64,000 nt of DNA from an uncultured Pseudoxanthomonas sp. (lineage in GTDB: Bacteria > Pseudomonadota > Gammaproteobacteria > Xanthomonadales > Xanthomonadaceae). A program made the position numbers and the translations under genes. Within the stretch, counting starts at the first letter, position 1; every line of letters begins with the position of its first letter. The notes below the pieces were generated by a model that was not told the origin of the DNA, made no database searches, and saw only the letters and a list, made by a program, of their open reading frames with translations. Below are positions 48,497 through 58,245 of the stretch, piece after piece. The stretch covers positions 1 through 64,000 of the forward strand of contig NZ_CAMPJD010000016.1 of assembly GCF_946886695.1 (NCBI RefSeq), given 5' to 3'.

Positions 48497-51400
48497 AGAA
48501 GCGCGTACCCGACAACCTTACGCCGGAAGAGCGCGACGCCCGCATCGCCGAGTTGCGCGCGCGCCGCAGGGCACGCATGCGCACGCTGGCGATCCGCAGC
48601 GCCATCGGCACCGGTGTGCTGGTGCTGCTGCTGTGCGTCGGCCTGTACTGGCTGCTGCAGACGGTCGCGGGCCGCGACATGCTGCTTGCGCAGATCAAGG
48701 CACGGCTGCCGGCCGATGCGTCGCTGGAATACAGGGAAGTGGACGGCCCGATCGCGGGCCCGCTGACGCTGCGTGGCGTCGACTTCCGCTGGGACAAGAT
48801 CCGCTTCACCGCCGATGAGGTCTACCTGGAGCCGGACCTGCGCCCGCTGCTTGGCAAGCGCCTGCGACTGGATGTGCTGAAGCTGCGCGGGGCGATGCTC
48901 GATGTGCCGGAAAGCGACGAGCCGTTCGAGCTGCCGCACTGGCCCGACATGCTGCCGCAGATCGAGATGCCGCTGGCGATCCAGGCCGACCGGCTGGAGG
49001 TGGACCGCTTCCTGATCCGCCAGAGCGGGCAGCCCCTGATCGACATCGTGCATGCGGGCGGCGGCATCGACATCGGCGACGGCTACGTGCATGCCGAGAA
49101 GCTGGCCATCGCGAGCGATCGCGGCACCTTCGGCGTGCATGGCCGGTACGAACCCCGCGACGGCTACGAAACCGACCTGACGGCCACCGGTGTGTTCACG
49201 GCCGCTGCCGGGCGCACCCCCGCCCGCATCGGACTGGTCGCGCGCGGGAATCGCGCCCGCATGAACGTGGGCATTTCCGGTGCCGCACCCGCGCCATTGC
49301 GCGCCACGCTCACGCTGCGCGGCGAAACCAGGCCGACATGGAACCTCGCCGCGAAGACAGAGGCGCTGGACCTGTCGCTGCTGGGCGTGATGGAGGACGG
49401 TACACCCGTCTCTTTCGACCTGGTGGCCAAGGGGGCGGGCGGTGCCGCGGACCTGCAAGGCACCGTGCAGCAGGGCGATATCGCCGTGGTGATCGAACCT
49501 TCGCATGCGCGCATCGACGGCGAAGTCCTGACCGTGGAGCCGCTGGCGATCCGTGCGTTCGACGGCTATGCCGCGCTGCGTGGTCGTGCGGACTTCACCG
49601 TGCCGGAGAACCCCACCTTCCGTTTCGCGGTGAACGCACGCGGCCTGCGCTGGGGCACGGAAGCGGACAGCATGATCGGTGCCGAGGGCGATTTCGGCGT
49701 GGCCGGCAAACTGGAAGCATGGGCCGCCATCGGCAAGGCCACGCTGACCCGCGGCGACGACAGCGCGGTGGTGGAGTTCGATGGCCGTGGCAGTGCCGAA
49801 CGCGTGCAGTTGGAGAAACTGCAGGCACGCATGCCCACCGGCACGCTGGACGCCACCGGCATGGTGGGCTGGTCCCCCGTGCTGGACTGGGATGTGAAGG
49901 CGACGCTGGCCGGCTTCGACCCCGGTTACTTCGCGACGGGCTGGAACGGCACCATCTCGGGCGACCTCGCATCGAAGGGACGCCAGCGCGAGGACGGGTT
50001 GTTCCAGGGCACGCTGGACGTGCCGAAGCTCGCCGGTCGCCTGCGCGACCGTCCGCTCGACGCACGCGGCACGTTCGCGCTGGACGGCAACAACGGTGAA
50101 GGCGATCTTGCGCTGTCACTGGGCGGCAGCCGGGTCACCGCCAAAGGCAAGGTTGGCGACACGCTGGATGTGGACGCGGATTTCCGCCCGTTGAATCTGG
50201 CCGACCTGGCGCCCGAGGCCAGCGGCACGATGGCGGGCTCGATCACGCTGACCGGCGCGCGCACGGCGCCGGACATCGAGGCCGACCTGGGTGGTGAGAA
50301 CCTGCGCTGGAACGACTGGAGCGCCGGTGCCCTCAGCCTGCGTGGCCGACTGCCCTGGCGCAGCGGCAACGGCGACCTGGCACTGCAGGGCAGCGCCGTG
50401 GAGGTCGGCACCGTGCTGGACAGCGTCAACCTCACTGCGCGCGGGGCGGTGGAAGACCTGCGCTTCGAGGGCGATGCCCGCAATGCGATGGGCGCGGTCG
50501 CGTTGTCCGGTTCGGCGCAGAGGCGTGGCGCCAACTGGCAGGGCACGCTCGACGCGCTGCGCATCGCGCCGTCGAAGGGCAATCCGTGGACGTTGCGGCA
50601 GCCGGCGCGATTCGCGCAGAGCGGCGCCAACTGGACACTGTCGGAGAGCTGCCTGGCCTCGGACATCGGCGGTGCCCTGTGCGCCAGCGCCAACTGGCCG
50701 CGACAGGGACTGCAGGTACGCGGCGATGCGTTGACGCTGGCGCTGGTGCAGCCGTGGCTGCCGCCCAGCAACGGCCGCCCGCTGACGCTGCGCGGCGAGT
50801 TCACCCTCGACGCGACGCTGCGCCCCGCCGGCAATGCATGGCAGGGCGAAGTGCATCTGGCTTCGCTGGACGGCGGCCTGAAGATGGGCACCACCGCGCG
50901 CGGCGAGATCATCCGTTACGACAACTTCACCCTCGACGTGGACTTCACGCCGCAGCGCATCCAGGGACGCCTCGGCACCGGCTTCAAGGGCGATGGCTAT
51001 GTCGACGCCACCTTCAACACCGGTTGGGATGCGTTCGCGCCGCTGAAGGGCGACCTCTACTTCCACAACTCGCGACTGTTCTGGATGGAACTGTTCTCGC
51101 CTGACCTGGTGCGCCCGCGCGGCAAGCTGGCCGGCCACATCGGTGTCGCCGGCACACGCGGCCAGCCGCTGCTGAGTGGCGAGGCCACGCTGACGGAATT
51201 CACCGGCGAACTGCCCGCATTGGGCGTATCGCTGGCCGACGGTGGTGCCGAACTGGTCGCCCTTTCCGACGGCAGCGCGCGCATCGACGGCAGCATGAAG
51301 ACGGTGTCGTCCACCGGCGGCACCGGTACCGGCGGCGTACTCAACGTGGCGGGCACGCTGGGCTGGAACAACGACACCACGCCGCTGCAGTTCCAGGTGC

Positions 51401-52323
51401 GCGGCGACAACGTACTCGTCGCCGACACCACCGACCTGCGCGCCGTCGCGTCGCCGAACATCCAGGTGGGCTTCGCCGACAACACCATCCTCGTACGCGG
51501 CGAAGTCGGCATTCCTTCGGCCACCATCGACGTGGAGAAACTGGATGATGGCGTGTCCGCCTCGGAAGACGTGGTGGTGCTGGATCCCGCCGATCCCGAA
51601 CGCGCGCCGAGTTCGCGACTGGACCTGGACCTCGCGCTCAAGGTAGGCGATGAGGTCAACCTGAAGGGCTATGGCCTGGAAGGCACGCTGGCCGGCACCC
51701 TGCACGTGCGCTCGCAGCCGGGCCGCGAAATGCTGGGCACGGGCCGCCTGGACGTGGACGGTCGCTATGAAGCCTACGGGCAGAAACTGCGCATCACCCG
51801 CGGCGAACTGACCTGGAGCAACAACGCGATCTCCGATCCGCGCATCAACATCCGCGCCGAACGCGAAGTGGCCAGTGCCAGCGTCACCGCCGGCATCGAC
51901 GTCACCGGCCGCGCCAGCCAGCCACGCGCACGCGTGTGGTCGAATCCGTCGTTGTCCGAATCCGAAGCGCTGGCGTACCTGGTGCTTGGCCGTTCGCTCA
52001 ACACCGCCAGCAGTGACGAAAGCCGGCAGATCAACGCTGCTTCATCCGCACTCGGCGCGGGTGCCGGCCTGCTGGCATCGCAGCTCGGCGCGAAGATCGG
52101 CCTGGACGATGCCGGCGTGCTGGAGTCGCGCACGCTCGGTGGCTCCGTGTTCGGCGTGGGGAAATACCTGTCGCCCAAGCTGTACGTGAGCTACGGCGTA
52201 TCGATGGTCGGTTCCGGCTCGGCCGTGACCCTGAAGTACCTGCTGCGCAAGGGCTTCGACGTGGAGATCGAATCCAGCACCATCGAGACGCGCGGCTCGA
52301 TCAACTGGCGCAAGGAGAAGTAG
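48493..52323 (+). CDS. tamB: Translocation and assembly module TamB
   Basis: 1276-aa protein with one N-terminal membrane anchor (AIGTGVLVLLLCVGLYWLLQ) and a long repetitive beta-strand region that forms a periplasm-spanning hydrophobic groove, ending in the DUF490 domain (LNVAGTLGW…LRITRGELTWSNNAISDPRINIRAER…VTGRASQPRARVWSNPSLSESEALAYLVLGR). Length is typical (about 1260). GTG start, translationally coupled to tamA. Confidence 0.93.
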   Translation: MKKRVPDNLTPEERDARIAELRARRRARMRTLAIRSAIGTGVLVLLLCVGLYWLLQTVAGRDMLLAQIKARLPADASLEYREVDGPIAGPLTLRGVDFRWDKIRFTADEVYLEPDLRPLLGKRLRLDVLKLRGAMLDVPESDEPFELPHWPDMLPQIEMPLAIQADRLEVDRFLIRQSGQPLIDIVHAGGGIDIGDGYVHAEKLAIASDRGTFGVHGRYEPRDGYETDLTATGVFTAAAGRTPARIGLVARGNRARMNVGISGAAPAPLRATLTLRGETRPTWNLAAKTEALDLSLLGVMEDGTPVSFDLVAKGAGGAADLQGTVQQGDIAVVIEPSHARIDGEVLTVEPLAIRAFDGYAALRGRADFTVPENPTFRFAVNARGLRWGTEADSMIGAEGDFGVAGKLEAWAAIGKATLTRGDDSAVVEFDGRGSAERVQLEKLQARMPTGTLDATGMVGWSPVLDWDVKATLAGFDPGYFATGWNGTISGDLASKGRQREDGLFQGTLDVPKLAGRLRDRPLDARGTFALDGNNGEGDLALSLGGSRVTAKGKVGDTLDVDADFRPLNLADLAPEASGTMAGSITLTGARTAPDIEADLGGENLRWNDWSAGALSLRGRLPWRSGNGDLALQGSAVEVGTVLDSVNLTARGAVEDLRFEGDARNAMGAVALSGSAQRRGANWQGTLDALRIAPSKGNPWTLRQPARFAQSGANWTLSESCLASDIGGALCASANWPRQGLQVRGDALTLALVQPWLPPSNGRPLTLRGEFTLDATLRPAGNAWQGEVHLASLDGGLKMGTTARGEIIRYDNFTLDVDFTPQRIQGRLGTGFKGDGYVDATFNTGWDAFAPLKGDLYFHNSRLFWMELFSPDLVRPRGKLAGHIGVAGTRGQPLLSGEATLTEFTGELPALGVSLADGGAELVALSDGSARIDGSMKTVSSTGGTGTGGVLNVAGTLGWNNDTTPLQFQVRGDNVLVADTTDLRAVASPNIQVGFADNTILVRGEVGIPSATIDVEKLDDGVSASEDVVVLDPADPERAPSSRLDLDLALKVGDEVNLKGYGLEGTLAGTLHVRSQPGREMLGTGRLDVDGRYEAYGQKLRITRGELTWSNNAISDPRINIRAEREVASASVTAGIDVTGRASQPRARVWSNPSLSESEALAYLVLGRSLNTASSDESRQINAASSALGAGAGLLASQLGAKIGLDDAGVLESRTLGGSVFGVGKYLSPKLYVSYGVSMVGSGSAVTLKYLLRKGFDVEIESSTIETRGSINWRKEK

Positions 52324-52325
52324 GC

Positions 52326-53384
52326 GTGCTGCCGTCGCTGACGGCGCGGCGCCTGCATGCGCAGGGCATCAGCGCGCCCACGGCGGCGTCGCCTGCCGAT
52401 GTGGTCCGACACATGGTCGCGATGCAGGCGCAGGACTACCACGCCGCACTCTGGGCCGTCGGCCTGCGCACCAAGGGCACCACGCTGGCGCAGGTGGAGG
52501 ACGCGATCGCGCGCGGCGAGATCGTGCGCACTTGGCCGATGCGCGGCACGCTGCACCTGTTGGCGCGCGATGACGTGCGCTGGATGGTCTCGCTGCTGGC
52601 GCCGCACGTGCAGGCCGCAAACGCTGCGCGCATTTCCCGCGAATTCGGTTTCGACATGCCCACGCTGGCACGCGGCCGCCGGGTGATGGAGCAGGCGCTT
52701 TCCTCCGGCACGCCGGTCACGCGATCCGAGCTGTATGCACGCATGGAGGCTGCGGGTATCGCAAGCGCGCACCAACGCGGCCTGCACCTGCTGAACTGGC
52801 TGGCGCACGAAAGCGTGGTCTGCCAGGGACCTCGGCACGGCAAACAGCCGACATTCGTGCTGATGGATGCCTGGGTCCCGCCCAGCGCGCGCCTCGGCCG
52901 CGACGAAGCCCTCCACCGGTTGGCGCAGCGTTACCTGCAGGGCCATGGGCCGGCGACCGCCGCCGATCTTGCGTGGTGGTCGGGACTGACGCAGAAGGAT
53001 GCGCTGCGGGCGCTGACGCTCGCCGACGCCGCGCTGGAGAAAGAGACGCGAGACGGCACGACGTGGTGGTGGCGTGCCGACGCTCCCGTCACCGCGAAGT
53101 CGCGCGCCATCCACTTGCTGCCCGCGTTCGACGAGTACCTGATCGGCTACCGCGACCGCATGCAGGTGCTGGATGCCGAGCATGCCCGGCGCGTGATCGG
53201 CATCAACGGACTGGTGTCGGCCACGGCGATCATCCAGGGCCGCGTAGCGGCGACATGGAAGCGCGCGACGGCCGGCAACAGCGATATCGCGCTCGAACCC
53301 CTCCGCGCGCTGGAGGAAGCCGAGCACACCGGCATCCGGCGCGCGGCGCAACGCTGGCGACGCTTCCTCGGCGACGCGCGCTGA
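52326..53384 (+). CDS. AlkZ-like winged-helix DNA glycosylase family protein
   Basis: 352-aa HTH_42 (DUF1006) protein. The catalytic QxQ motif of the AlkZ branch is seen as Gln34-Ala-Gln36 (MVAMQAQDYHAALWAVGLR), followed by TWPMRGTLHLLARDD and a C-terminal HLLPAFDEYLIGYRDR with further family residues. AlkZ removes crosslinked or bulky N-alkyl purines, often from self-made genotoxins; relatives with QxD (YcaQ/AlkX) have broader scope. GTG start 2 bases after tamB stop. No antibiotic cluster is present here, so a housekeeping repair role is more likely. Confidence 0.85.
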   Translation: MLPSLTARRLHAQGISAPTAASPADVVRHMVAMQAQDYHAALWAVGLRTKGTTLAQVEDAIARGEIVRTWPMRGTLHLLARDDVRWMVSLLAPHVQAANAARISREFGFDMPTLARGRRVMEQALSSGTPVTRSELYARMEAAGIASAHQRGLHLLNWLAHESVVCQGPRHGKQPTFVLMDAWVPPSARLGRDEALHRLAQRYLQGHGPATAADLAWWSGLTQKDALRALTLADAALEKETRDGTTWWWRADAPVTAKSRAIHLLPAFDEYLIGYRDRMQVLDAEHARRVIGINGLVSATAIIQGRVAATWKRATAGNSDIALEPLRALEEAEHTGIRRAAQRWRRFLGDAR

Positions 53385-53463
53385 CGACGCGGCACAGGCC
53401 ATCGTTGCCGCACTGCCACGGGCCCGATATCGTCGTCACCGTCTTCTCCGCCGGATCCTGACC

Positions 53464-55605
53464 ATGCGCCGCCGACTCTCGACGTCCGCCCTTGCCCTGG
53501 GTATCGCCCTTTCCCTGCCCGCCCACGCCGACGAAGGCATGTGGATGCCGTCGCAGCTGCCACAGTTGGCGAAGCCGCTGCGCGAAGCCGGCTTCAGGGG
53601 CGACCCGAAGGCGCTGGCCGACGTCACCTCCGCACCGCTGAGCGCGGTGGTGCGGGCGGGGGGTGGTACCGGCGCATTTGTTTCGCCCGACGGATTGATC
53701 CTGACCAACCACCATGTCGCCTACGGCGTGATCCAGTACAACAGCAAGCCGGAGCGCAATCTGATCGACGACGGCTTCACCGCCGCTGACCGCGCTGCCG
53801 AACTGCCAGCCAACCCGGACTTCCGCGTCCTCGTCACCGTCGGCTACGACAAGGTCACCGACGCGGTACTGAAGGACACCGCCGGCAAGACCGGGCGCGC
53901 GTACTTCGACGCCGTCGAGCGCGCCAGCAAGGCCATCGTCGCCGAGTGCGAGCAGGAAGCCGGCGTGCGCTGCAGTGTCGCGAACATGTACTACGGAACC
54001 GACTTCTACCGCATCCGCCAGCTGGAGCTGCGCGACATCCGCCTGGTGTACGCACCGCCACGCGCGATCGGCAACTACGGCGACGAAATCGACAACTTCA
54101 TGTGGCCGCGGCACACCGGCGACTTCACCCTGCTGCGCGCCTACGTGGACAAGGACGGCAAGCCGGCCGCCTACAGCGCCGACAACGTGCCCTATCGCGC
54201 GCCCGCCCATCTGTCGCTGGCGAAGGACGGGCCCAAGGCCGGCGACTACGCGATGCTGGCGGGCTATCCGGGCACGACGTACCGGCATCGCACCGCCGCC
54301 GAGTTCGATGAGCAGGTCAACTGGACGCTGCCTGCACGCGTGTCCGTGTTCGACCAGCTGATCGACGTGATCGAGACGGCCGGCAAGCAGGACGCCGACG
54401 CGAAGACGCGCTATGCCGCGCAGCTGCAGTCGCTGAAGAACAACCGCAAGCGCGCGGCCGGCGAGCTGGAAGGCCTGCGCCGCAGCGATGCCGTGCGCGT
54501 ACGCGCGGAGGACGAACGCGGCATGCTGGCCACCGAGGCGGCCACGAAGGAACGGGCGGACATCGATGCACTGGCCACATCGATCGCCAGCGGCTCGGCC
54601 GTGCGCGAGCGCGAACTGCTGCTGAGCCTGTTCGGTTCCCAGTCACAGCTGATGCGCGCTGCGATCACGCTGGAGCGGCTGCGCGTGGAATCGGCCAAGC
54701 CGGACGCCGAGCGCGAGAGCGGCTACCAGGTGCGCGATCACGCCCTGATCGAAGGCGTCATGAAACAGGTGCAGCGCCGCTATGCGCCGGAGGTGGAGAA
54801 GGCCATGCTCGCGGTCCTGCTGACGCGTTACCAGCAACTGCCTGACGCGCAGCGCCTGCCGGGCTTCGATGCCGCGTTCGGCCGAACGCCCGTCGCGCTG
54901 AAGCAGTCGCTCGACACGCTGTACGCGAGCACGAAGCTCGGCGACGAAGCCGAACGCCTGTCGCGCTTTGCGGCGGCACGCGAAGGCAAGCCACTCGCTG
55001 CCGATCCGCTGATCGAGCTGGCCGCGAAGCTGGTTCCGGTGCAGTTGGCCCTGGAGCAGGAGCGCAAGACCCGCGCGGGCGAACAGCTGCGTCTTCGCCC
55101 GGCCTACATGCGTGCGTTGTTCGCATGGCGCAAGCAGCAGGGGCGCGCGCTGTACCCTGACGCCAACGGCACGCTGCGCGTCAGCTTCGGCAGGGTGGAC
55201 GGCTTCTCGCCGCTCGACGGTGTGCAGTACATGCCGGTGACAACGGTGGCCGGCATAGTCGAGAAAAGCACCGGCGAAGTGCCGTTCGATGCGCCAACGC
55301 CGCTGCTGGATGCGATCACCAAGGGCGACTTCGCCGGCACCGAAGACCCCGCGCTGAAAACGCAGACAGTCAACTTCCTCACCAACCTGGATACCACCGG
55401 TGGCAACTCCGGCTCACCGGTGCTCAACGCGCGCGGCGAATTGATCGGCCTGAACTTCGACAGCAACTGGGAGTCCGTCAGCGCCAGCTGGATGTTCGAC
55501 CCGCGTTACAAGCGCGCGGTGCACGTCGACATGCGCTATCTGCGCTGGCTGATGGGCAAGGTGTACCCCGCGCCGCACCTGCTGGAGGAGATGGGCGCCC
55601 AGTGA
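53464..55605 (+). CDS. S46-family dipeptidyl-peptidase (DPP7/DPP11-like)
   Basis: 713-aa periplasmic serine peptidase that removes dipeptides from oligopeptide N-termini. Signal peptide (STSALALGIALSLPAHA), catalytic His in LTNHHVAYG (about 84), Ser649 in GGNSGSPVLN and an Asp between them. The GLNFDSNWESVSASWMFDP block is diagnostic; the residue that separates DPP7 (hydrophobic) from DPP11 (acidic) specificity was not aligned, so specificity is open. It overlaps the next small gene by 4 bases. Confidence 0.9.
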   Translation: MRRRLSTSALALGIALSLPAHADEGMWMPSQLPQLAKPLREAGFRGDPKALADVTSAPLSAVVRAGGGTGAFVSPDGLILTNHHVAYGVIQYNSKPERNLIDDGFTAADRAAELPANPDFRVLVTVGYDKVTDAVLKDTAGKTGRAYFDAVERASKAIVAECEQEAGVRCSVANMYYGTDFYRIRQLELRDIRLVYAPPRAIGNYGDEIDNFMWPRHTGDFTLLRAYVDKDGKPAAYSADNVPYRAPAHLSLAKDGPKAGDYAMLAGYPGTTYRHRTAAEFDEQVNWTLPARVSVFDQLIDVIETAGKQDADAKTRYAAQLQSLKNNRKRAAGELEGLRRSDAVRVRAEDERGMLATEAATKERADIDALATSIASGSAVRERELLLSLFGSQSQLMRAAITLERLRVESAKPDAERESGYQVRDHALIEGVMKQVQRRYAPEVEKAMLAVLLTRYQQLPDAQRLPGFDAAFGRTPVALKQSLDTLYASTKLGDEAERLSRFAAAREGKPLAADPLIELAAKLVPVQLALEQERKTRAGEQLRLRPAYMRALFAWRKQQGRALYPDANGTLRVSFGRVDGFSPLDGVQYMPVTTVAGIVEKSTGEVPFDAPTPLLDAITKGDFAGTEDPALKTQTVNFLTNLDTTGGNSGSPVLNARGELIGLNFDSNWESVSASWMFDPRYKRAVHVDMRYLRWLMGKVYPAPHLLEEMGAQ

Positions 55606-55772
55606 CGCCCGACGACGACCCGCGCCCCGTCGAGCCCGAGCCGCCGCTGCCCAGCGACTGCTGCAACAGCGGCTGCCCGATCTGCGTGCATGACCTGTAT
55701 GCGGAACAGCTGCAGCACTACCGCGAGCAGCTGGCAGCGTGGAAGGTGCGGCACCCCGAAAATCCCCTGTAG
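55602..55772 (+). CDS. Oxidoreductase-like-domain small Cys-rich protein (56 aa)
   Basis: Tiny protein starting at GTG 55602, overlapping the S46 stop (GTGA). Sequence: acidic Pro-rich start (TPDDDPRPVEPEPPLPSD), then CCNSGCPICVHDLYAEQLQHY with four cysteines, the mark of the oxidoreductase-like domain (PF09791 type), and a basic tail RHPENPL. Such domains are found as stand-alone small proteins in proteobacteria and in a human tumour-suppressor-like protein; function unknown. Its TAG stop (55770-55772) is contributed by the following repeat. Confidence 0.75.
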   Translation: MTPDDDPRPVEPEPPLPSDCCNSGCPICVHDLYAEQLQHYREQLAAWKVRHPENPL

Positions 55773-55883
55773 GAGCGACGTGAGTCGCGACCGCACGCGT
55801 TCCGAGATCCACAATAGGGTCAATCTCGGCCGATGCCGCACTGTCACGGAGAATCTGCGGACGGGACTTACGTCGCTCCTACA
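55768..55883. repeat. Inverted-repeat element ending in TGTAGGAGCGACGT arms
   Basis: Left arm TGTAGGAGCGACGTGAGTC and right arm (reverse complement) TGTAGGAGCGACGTAAGTCC face each other over a 116-bp unit. This is a widespread Xanthomonadaceae intergenic element. The left arm supplies the stop codon of the 56-residue gene. Confidence 0.75.
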
Positions 55884-55898
55884 ACGGAACGCGACCGC

Positions 55899-57788
55899 TT
55901 ACGCCACCCGCGTACGCCGCGCCCGTTCCAGGTGCACAAGCAGCAGCGAGATGGCGGCCGGCGTCATGCCAGGGATGCGCTGGGCCTGGCCGATGGTTTC
56001 GGGCTGCACGCGCTCCAGCTTTTGCTGCACTTCAGCCGACAGGCCACGCACGCCAGCAAAGTCGAAGCCGGCCGGAATCGGGGTGGATTCGTTGCGCTGC
56101 TGGCGTTCGATCTCGTCGCGCTGGCGATCCAGGTAGCCGGCGTACTTCACGCCGATCTCCACCTGTTCGGCCACCTGCGCATCGTCCACGCCGGGCCCGA
56201 TCGACGGCACCGCCATCAGCTTCGCGTAATCCAGCTCCGGGCGCTTGATCAGATCGAGCACGTTGGTCTCGCGACTGACCTGCACGCCGAGTGATTCGGC
56301 GACGTCGCGACCCATTGCGTTGGCCGGTGTGGCCCACAGCGCGCGCAGGCGGCCGGCTTCACGCGCGATGGCTTCGCGCTTGGCCTCGAAGCGCTGCCAG
56401 CGCGCGTCGTCCACCAGTCCCAGGGAGCGGCCGGCTTCGGTCAGGCGCAGGTCGGCATTGTCCTCGCGCAGCTGCAGCCGGTATTCGGCGCGACTGGTGA
56501 ACATGCGGTACGGCTCCTTCGTGCCGTGCGTGATCAGGTCATCGACCAGCACGCCAAGGTAAGCCTCGTCACGTCGCGGCGACCAGGCCTCCTTCTGCTG
56601 CGCGAAGCGCGCGGCATTGAGGCCGGCGAGCAGGCCCTGCGCCGCCGCCTCTTCGTAACCGGTGGTGCCGTTGATCTGGCCGGCGAAGAACAGGCCGGCG
56701 ACCGCTTTGGTTTCCAGCGACGCCTTGAGGCCACGCGGATCGAAGAAGTCGTACTCGATTGCGTAGCCCGGGCGCGTGATGTGCGCCTGCTCCATGCCGC
56801 GAATGCTGCGCACCAGCGCGAGCTGCACGTCGAACGGCAGCGAGGTGGAGATGCCGTTGGGATAGATCTCGGTGACATCCAAACCTTCGGGTTCGACAAA
56901 GATCTGGTGGCTGGCCTTCTCGGCGAAGCGCACCACCTTGTCCTCGATGGAAGGGCAGTAGCGCGGGCCGATGCCTTCGATCTGGCCCGAGTACATCGGC
57001 GAACGATGCAGCGCGCCACGGATGATCTCGTGCGTCTGCTCGCTGGTATGCGTGATCCAGCACGACACCTGGCGCGGATGGTCGGCGGTGCTGCCCATGA
57101 ACGACATCGCCGGCCGCGGATCGTCGCCCGGCTGTTCTTCCATCACCGAGTAGTCGAGCGAACGGCCATCGATGCGCGGCGGCGTCCCCGTCTTCAGCCG
57201 GTCAACGACGAACGCGCCTTCGCGCAGGCGCTGCGCCAGTGCGGTGGCCGGCGGATCACCGGCGCGCCCGCCGGCGTACTGCGTTTCGCCGACATGGATC
57301 TTGCCAGCGAGGAAGGTGCCGGCCGTCAGCACGACCGCCGGCGCGTGGAAGGTCAGTCCCGTCTGGGTGACCGCGCCGCGCACGGTGTTGTTCTCCATGA
57401 GCAGATCATCGACGGCTGCTTGGAACAGCGTCAGGTTCGGCTGCGCTTCCACCGCGCGACGGATCGCACTGCGGTACAGCGCGCGGTCGGCCTGGCAGCG
57501 GGTCGCGCGCACGGCCGGACCTTTCGAGGCATTGAGCGTGCGCCACTGGATGCCGGCGCGGTCCGCCGCCGACGCCATCACGCCGCCCAGCGCGTCAATC
57601 TCCTTGACCAGGTGCCCCTTGCCGATGCCACCGATAGCCGGATTGCAGCTCATCGCACCCACGGTTTCCACGTTGTGGGTCAGCAGCAGCGTGCGTGCGC
57701 CGGCACGCGCGGAGGCCAATGCGGCTTCGGTGCCGGCATGGCCGCCGCCGATGATGATGACGTCGTAGTGGTGGAAGCTGGCATTCAT
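55899..57788 (-). CDS. mnmG: tRNA uridine-5-carboxymethylaminomethyl modification enzyme MnmG (GidA)
   Basis: 629-aa FAD enzyme that with MnmE makes cmnm5U34 in tRNAs. The FAD motif [10 protein letters not shown] (14-23), [38 protein letters not shown] and C-terminal [25 protein letters not shown] are all conserved. ATG 57788 is chosen from the family start MNAS…YDVIIIGGG; the earlier in-frame ATG at 57962 lacks homology and would overlap the candidate small RNA. Confidence 0.95.
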   Translation of the reverse strand: MNASFHHYDVIIIGGGHAGTEAALASARAGARTLLLTHNVETVGAMSCNPAIGGIGKGHLVKEIDALGGVMASAADRAGIQWRTLNASKGPAVRATRCQADRALYRSAIRRAVEAQPNLTLFQAAVDDLLMENNTVRGAVTQTGLTFHAPAVVLTAGTFLAGKIHVGETQYAGGRAGDPPATALAQRLREGAFVVDRLKTGTPPRIDGRSLDYSVMEEQPGDDPRPAMSFMGSTADHPRQVSCWITHTSEQTHEIIRGALHRSPMYSGQIEGIGPRYCPSIEDKVVRFAEKASHQIFVEPEGLDVTEIYPNGISTSLPFDVQLALVRSIRGMEQAHITRPGYAIEYDFFDPRGLKASLETKAVAGLFFAGQINGTTGYEEAAAQGLLAGLNAARFAQQKEAWSPRRDEAYLGVLVDDLITHGTKEPYRMFTSRAEYRLQLREDNADLRLTEAGRSLGLVDDARWQRFEAKREAIAREAGRLRALWATPANAMGRDVAESLGVQVSRETNVLDLIKRPELDYAKLMAVPSIGPGVDDAQVAEQVEIGVKYAGYLDRQRDEIERQQRNESTPIPAGFDFAGVRGLSAEVQQKLERVQPETIGQAQRIPGMTPAAISLLLVHLERARRTRVA

Positions 57789-57869
57789 CGTGGGAGTCCG
57801 GTACCTGCGCGGATGCCGACAGGCAATGGGATTGGGTCGGGCGGATCCGGCATGTCGGGAGGGCAAAGT

Positions 57870-57885
57870 TGGCACGCTTCCTGCT
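57870..57885 (+). promoter_or_regulatory. Sigma-54-type -24/-12 promoter
   Basis: TTGGCACGCTTCCTGCTG has GG at 57871-57872 and GC at 57883-57884, exactly 10 bases between, and matches TGGCACG-N4-TTGCW except for a C instead of the first T of TTGC. Predicted +1 is near 57895. It points away from mnmG toward the terminator at 57977. Confidence 0.55.
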
Positions 57886-57895
57886 GTATTCCCGT

Positions 57896-58012
57896 GCACC
57901 CGTCGTGGCAAGCGACCAGGGGCGCCGGGCTGGTAATTGGAACAGGGGCCAGCCATGCGCACGCCGGGGATGCCGGGGGGCCGGTAGTCGGGGGACTACC
58001 GGCCCCTTTTTT
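57896..58012 (+). ncRNA. Candidate sigma-54-dependent small RNA upstream of mnmG
   Basis: About 117 nt lie between the predicted +1 of a -24/-12 promoter and a perfect 13-bp terminator hairpin with a T run. Inside, GGCTGG…CCAGCC and other GC-rich stems can form, and an unpaired AATTGGAACAG stretch is a possible target or Hfq site. There is no ORF with a start and Shine-Dalgarno on this strand. The region is intergenic, divergent to mnmG. Confidence 0.5.
57977..58012 (+). terminator. Perfect rho-independent terminator of the candidate small RNA
   Basis: GGGGCCGGTAGTC / GACTACCGGCCCC, 13 bp without mismatch, loop GGGG, then six T. No upstream protein gene on this strand explains it. Confidence 0.9.
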
Positions 58013-58037
58013 ATGCGCGCAGGATAGCAGAGACAAG

Positions 58038-58064
58038 AAAAAGCCCGGCATTGCCGGGCTTTTT
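58038..58064. terminator. Bidirectional terminator
   Basis: AAAAAGCCCGGC-ATT-GCCGGGCTTTTT, symmetrical, with A and T runs on both sides. It can end the leftward lipoprotein transcript (58246-58926) and back up the rightward small-RNA terminator. Confidence 0.9.
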
Positions 58065-58245
58065 GCAGAGGCGCCGACGCCCGGCAGGGCCGGAACAGGG
58101 GGGATCCAGATTTCCCCACCGGACGTCGACATTGAACCTTTATTGCCGCTTACGTCAGAAAGCGACGCAACCGGTCAACTGATTGTTCGGAGCCTGCGAC
58201 GACAGCGAGGGGAAAGCAACGGAAGAACCCCGTCAGCGGGCTATT

